Under the pieces are notes generated by a model. The model was not told where the DNA came from and did not search any database. It saw only the letters and a program-made list of their open reading frames with translations. The position numbers were made by a program, and so were the translations under genes. Positions 6,074 through 8,562 of a DNA stretch of 8,562 bases are shown here, one piece after another. Origin of the DNA: CAZJYC01 sp964550165 (GTDB taxonomy: Bacteria; Acidobacteriota; Aminicenantia; Aminicenantales; Aminicenantaceae); NCBI GenBank assembly GCA_964550165.1, contig CAZJYC010000087.1:1-8562 (forward strand), read 5' to 3'. The first letter of the stretch is position 1, and each line of letters opens with the position of its first letter.

Positions 6074-6980
6074 ATGATCGACCAGAAAGACCTGGATTAT
6101 AGCTATACGCTCATTGACAGAATATTCAGGTTCTGTTTCGGAGAGATAGGAGATTTCAGCGGAGCCAAATACGACGGAGACTTTTCCCTCACTCTGGAGG
6201 AAGCCCAGCGGCGAAAGCATCACTATATTGCCGAGAGCCTCCATATCCGAAAGGGATCCAGAGTTCTGGATATGGGTTGTGGATGGGGCTTATTTTTAAA
6301 GTGTATTCAGGAAATCGGGGCCGACGAGATTGGCGTAACGCTCTCCACAAGCCAGCAGAAAGCCTGCATCAAGAACGGGTTGAACGTCCAGCTCATGGAT
6401 TGCCAGACGATTTCACCTGAAACGTTCGGAACGTTTGACGCCGTCACCTGTATCGGTGCCTTTGAAGCTTTCTGCTCACGGGAAGAATGGGAATCAGGAA
6501 AAACGGGATGAGGTTTACCATGACTTTTTTAGGGTGGTCAATGACCTCCTGCCTGTCGGTGGCCGGTTTTACATGCAGACCATGATCTTCGGGAAAAATA
6601 TGATTGACTATAAAGACATCAACATAAACACGGAAAAAAACTCGGATGCTTATTCCTGTGGTCTCCTCGAAAAGCAATTTCCCGGGCACTGGCTGCCATA
6701 TAGTGCCGATCAGATTATCGAGGATGCAAAAGCCTACTTCAAGTTGATTGACAAGAGCAATGGACGACTGGACTACATCGAAACGCAAAAGCAGTGGCGG
6801 AACAAATTCAGGGCCTTCAGCCTCGGGAACTACTTGTTCTATCTCTCTTTGGTTTCCGAGTATCTTGCAAGTAAAGAACTGCGGAAAAGGATTAGCCTGT
6901 ACGGAACCAATGCTAACCGACTGTGTTTTGAAAGGGAAATTATCGACCACTTTCGGCTTGTTTTCGAGAAGGTTAAATGA
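6074..6980 (+). CDS. Cyclopropane-fatty-acid-synthase-type SAM methyltransferase, frameshifted
   Basis: This would encode a protein of 301 residues once a one-base frameshift is bridged. The first part runs from ATG 6074 (SD GGGAGG, 5 nt away) and hits a stop at 6509-6511. The second part continues one frame over to 6980. Dropping one A from the A5 run at 6499-6503 gives a smooth join, EEWESGKRDEVYHDFF. Motifs fit the CFA/mycolic-acid-cyclopropane-synthase family: EEAQRRK (42-48), SAM loop VLDMGCGWG (64-72), GVTLSTSQQ (87-95), IGAFEAF (127-133) and DYIETQKQW (233-241). The catalytic Glu (E131) and Tyr (Y234) equivalents are kept. The His of the bicarbonate site in E. coli Cfa appears as Q168, and no Cys is seen at the C139 position. 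It may add methyl or methylene groups to an unsaturated acyl chain, but the acceptor is unknown. Its stop overlaps the next start (ATGA). Real mutation and sequencing error cannot be told apart here. Confidence 0.8.
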
Positions 6981-8242
6981 TACAAAAGAGAGCCATGGAA
7001 AAACGTATCGTTGTGACAGGGATTGGTGTTGTAACGCCGATAGGCATAGGCCTCAGGGAGTTCTGGGAAGGATTGAAAAATGGAAAAAACGGAGTTTCTA
7101 TGGTGACCCATTTTGACCCTTCAGACTTTTCCTCGAAAATGGCGGCAGAGGTGAAGAACTTCAACGCGGAAAATTGGGTAGATAAGAAAGCCGTATCGCG
7201 CATGGACCGTTTCACCCAATTTGCCGTCGCCGCCTCAGTGATGGCTTTCCAGGATGCCGGGTTGGAAAAATTTTCCTTCGATAAGAACAGGGTTGGCGTT
7301 TTTATCGGATCAGGAATCGGAGGGGCTGAGACTATAGAGAAGGGGTATGATGTTCTTCGCCAGAAGGGACCCAGGGCGCTGAATCCCTTCTTTGTTTCCA
7401 AGCTGCTCGTCAACATGTCGGCCTGTATGGTTTCGATAAAGTATAGCCTTAAAGGCCCTCTTTCGTCACCTTCGGTTGCCTGTTCGACAGGAGCCAACGC
7501 CATCGGTGACTCCTTGCGCGTCCTTCAAAGAGGAGATGCCGAGATCATGCTTGCTGGCGCTTCAGAGGCCTGCATTACTCCGCTGTCTTACGGAGGCTTC
7601 TGCGCCACACATTCGATGTCGCGCAGAAATGACTTTGTGGAAAAGGCAAGCAGGCCTTTTGACCGTGGACGAGACGGTTTTGTCATGGGCGAGGGCGCTG
7701 GTGTCGTCGTCCTCGAAACGCTCGACCATGCCTGGAATCGCAAGGTGCGGATCTATGCCGAACTGGCCGGTTACGGCAACACAGCTGATGCCTTTCACCT
7801 CACAGCGCCTGATCCCGAGGGAGATGGAATGATTAGAGCCATGAAGAACGCCCTTGTCGACGCAAGGATCGAACCTGAGGAGGTGGATTATATCAACGCC
7901 CACGGAACCTCGACTGTGTTGAATGATAAAATTGAAAGCGCAGCCATTATCAAGGTTTTCGGAGAACATGCTGTGAAGCTAAAAATCAGCTCGATAAAAT
8001 CGATGATAGGTCATCTCATGTCTGCCGCAGGAGCTGTCGGATTTGTAGCGACGGCCATGAGCGTCTATACAGGAATCCTGCCTCCGACGATCAACTATGA
8101 ACAACCCGACCCCGATTGCCCCCTGGATTATGTGACGAAAGGAGCAGAAACGATGGATGTCAGAGCGGCCCTGACGAATTCTTTTGGTTTTGGGGGAGGC
8201 AATGTTTGCCTGGCGGTCAAGAAGTACCGAGAGAATGGATGA
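6977..8242 (+). CDS. Beta-ketoacyl-ACP synthase II (FabF-type condensing enzyme)
   Basis: This 421-residue thiolase-fold protein condenses malonyl-ACP with an acyl chain, extending it by two carbons. The full active site is visible: nucleophile C169 (SVACSTGANAIGD), H309 (NAHGTST), K341 and H345 (SSIKSMIGHLMSAAGAVG). The FDRGRDGFVMGEGAGV block (228-243) and gating NSFGFGG (401-407) are also typical, and full length matches FabF. Two positions differ from the usual text: GFGGGN where GFGGTN is normal, and GTSTVLND where GTSTP is normal. The start at 6977 overlaps the upstream stop (ATGA) and has GAGAAGG 4 nt before it. An ATG at 6995 gives the more usual FabF N-terminus (MEKRIVVTG) and is a fair alternative. 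Placement between a CFA-like methyltransferase and a flavin enoyl-reductase-like gene suggests a dedicated pathway copy, not necessarily the housekeeping fabF. Confidence 0.93.
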   Translation: MIQKRAMEKRIVVTGIGVVTPIGIGLREFWEGLKNGKNGVSMVTHFDPSDFSSKMAAEVKNFNAENWVDKKAVSRMDRFTQFAVAASVMAFQDAGLEKFSFDKNRVGVFIGSGIGGAETIEKGYDVLRQKGPRALNPFFVSKLLVNMSACMVSIKYSLKGPLSSPSVACSTGANAIGDSLRVLQRGDAEIMLAGASEACITPLSYGGFCATHSMSRRNDFVEKASRPFDRGRDGFVMGEGAGVVVLETLDHAWNRKVRIYAELAGYGNTADAFHLTAPDPEGDGMIRAMKNALVDARIEPEEVDYINAHGTSTVLNDKIESAAIIKVFGEHAVKLKISSIKSMIGHLMSAAGAVGFVATAMSVYTGILPPTINYEQPDPDCPLDYVTKGAETMDVRAALTNSFGFGGGNVCLAVKKYRENG

Positions 8243-8562
8243 AAGCCCCAAAGCTTAAGTTTGGAAATATCACCGCTGACATCCCTATTATTCAGGGAGG
8301 AATGGGAGTCAAAGTCTCTCTCTCCTCGTTAGCTTCTGCCGTGGCCAACGAGGGAGCGATCGGAACCATAGCCAGCGTCGGCCTCGGGGATATTGAGGCT
8401 TCCAAGTATGCTTTTGAAGAAATGTGCCGGGAGGCTCTGGTCCAGGAGATACGCAAGGCAAAGAGCCTGACGAATGGACACCTTGCGGTCAACGTCATGA
8501 ATGCCCTGAGCAATGCCGATGATTTGATTAAAACCGCGGTCAGAGAGGGGATCAAAATCATC
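8239..8562 (+). CDS. FMN-dependent nitronate monooxygenase / FabK-like enoyl reductase, N-terminal part
   Basis: The first 108 residues are present and the gene continues past the window edge. PIIQGGMGVKVSLSSLASAVANEGAIGTIASVGL (16-49) is the N-terminal FMN-binding signature of the 2-nitropropane dioxygenase / FabK / PfaD TIM-barrel family, with the strand LAVNVM (83-88) at the expected place. Members oxidise nitronates or, as FabK and PfaD, reduce enoyl-ACP with NAD(P)H. The catalytic His region lies beyond the window, so the two activities cannot be separated by sequence here. The ATG overlaps the ketosynthase stop in an ATGA arrangement, so the two are translationally coupled. That context favours an acyl-chain reductase over nitronate detoxification, an inference from neighbourhood only. 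Confidence 0.88.
   Translation, partial: MKAPKLKFGNITADIPIIQGGMGVKVSLSSLASAVANEGAIGTIASVGLGDIEASKYAFEEMCREALVQEIRKAKSLTNGHLAVNVMNALSNADDLIKTAVREGIKII

Noticed and set aside
6068..6076. GTG at 6068 as the methyltransferase start
   Set aside because: It overlaps the GGGAGG ribosome site. The ATG at 6074 is correctly spaced from it.
6444..6950. Minus-strand reading frame opposite the methyltransferase
   Set aside because: It is antisense to clear CFA-family motifs and its composition looks like a reverse-strand shadow.
6973..7503. Minus-strand reading frame opposite the ketosynthase start
   Set aside because: It is antisense to conserved FabF sequence, with no ribosome site or recognisable domain.

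Overview
The window looks like chromosomal DNA from a Gram-negative bacterium of moderate GC content. Supporting signs are a sigma-54-type response regulator, a pair of exported M16 peptidases, sigma-70-like promoters, and an IS91-type transposase remnant carrying a REPIN-like repeat. I cannot name the taxon from sequence alone. An Acidobacteriota/Aminicenantota- or deltaproteobacteria-like lineage is only a guess from gene style.

Left part (1-4298). A minus-strand NtrC-family response regulator (15-1472) is divergent from a plus-strand two-gene unit encoding M16 peptidase subunits (1592-2962 and 2973-4298). The 120-bp gap between them holds back-to-back promoters whose -35 boxes both lie in one perfect 17-bp palindrome. 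This suggests shared control. The first peptidase has the HxxEH zinc site but lacks the Tyr of the R/Y substrate motif. The second has lost the zinc site but keeps R/Y. They are therefore probably an obligate catalytic/non-catalytic heterodimer in the periplasm.

Middle (4299-5640). A small three-helix membrane protein of unknown function (4387-4791) has its own strong promoter (TTGACA-17-TATAAG). It is followed by a decayed IS91-family transposase (about 4864-5543). That remnant has lost its catalytic core and is interrupted by a 92-bp element made of two 34-bp units in inverted orientation. Removing exactly those 92 bp restores the transposase reading frame.

Right part (5641-8562). A near-consensus promoter and a strong Shine-Dalgarno start a compact operon: a 119-aa TPR-like protein with a TTG start; a cyclopropane-fatty-acid-synthase-type SAM methyltransferase broken by a +1 frameshift in an A5 run; a FabF-type beta-ketoacyl-ACP synthase with an intact Cys-His-Lys-His active site; and the start of an FMN-dependent nitronate monooxygenase/FabK-like oxidoreductase that runs off the window. 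The last three are joined by ATGA stop/start overlaps. Condensation, enoyl reduction and methyl or methylene transfer together suggest a specialised fatty-acyl or lipid-tailoring pathway. Its product cannot be read from the sequence.
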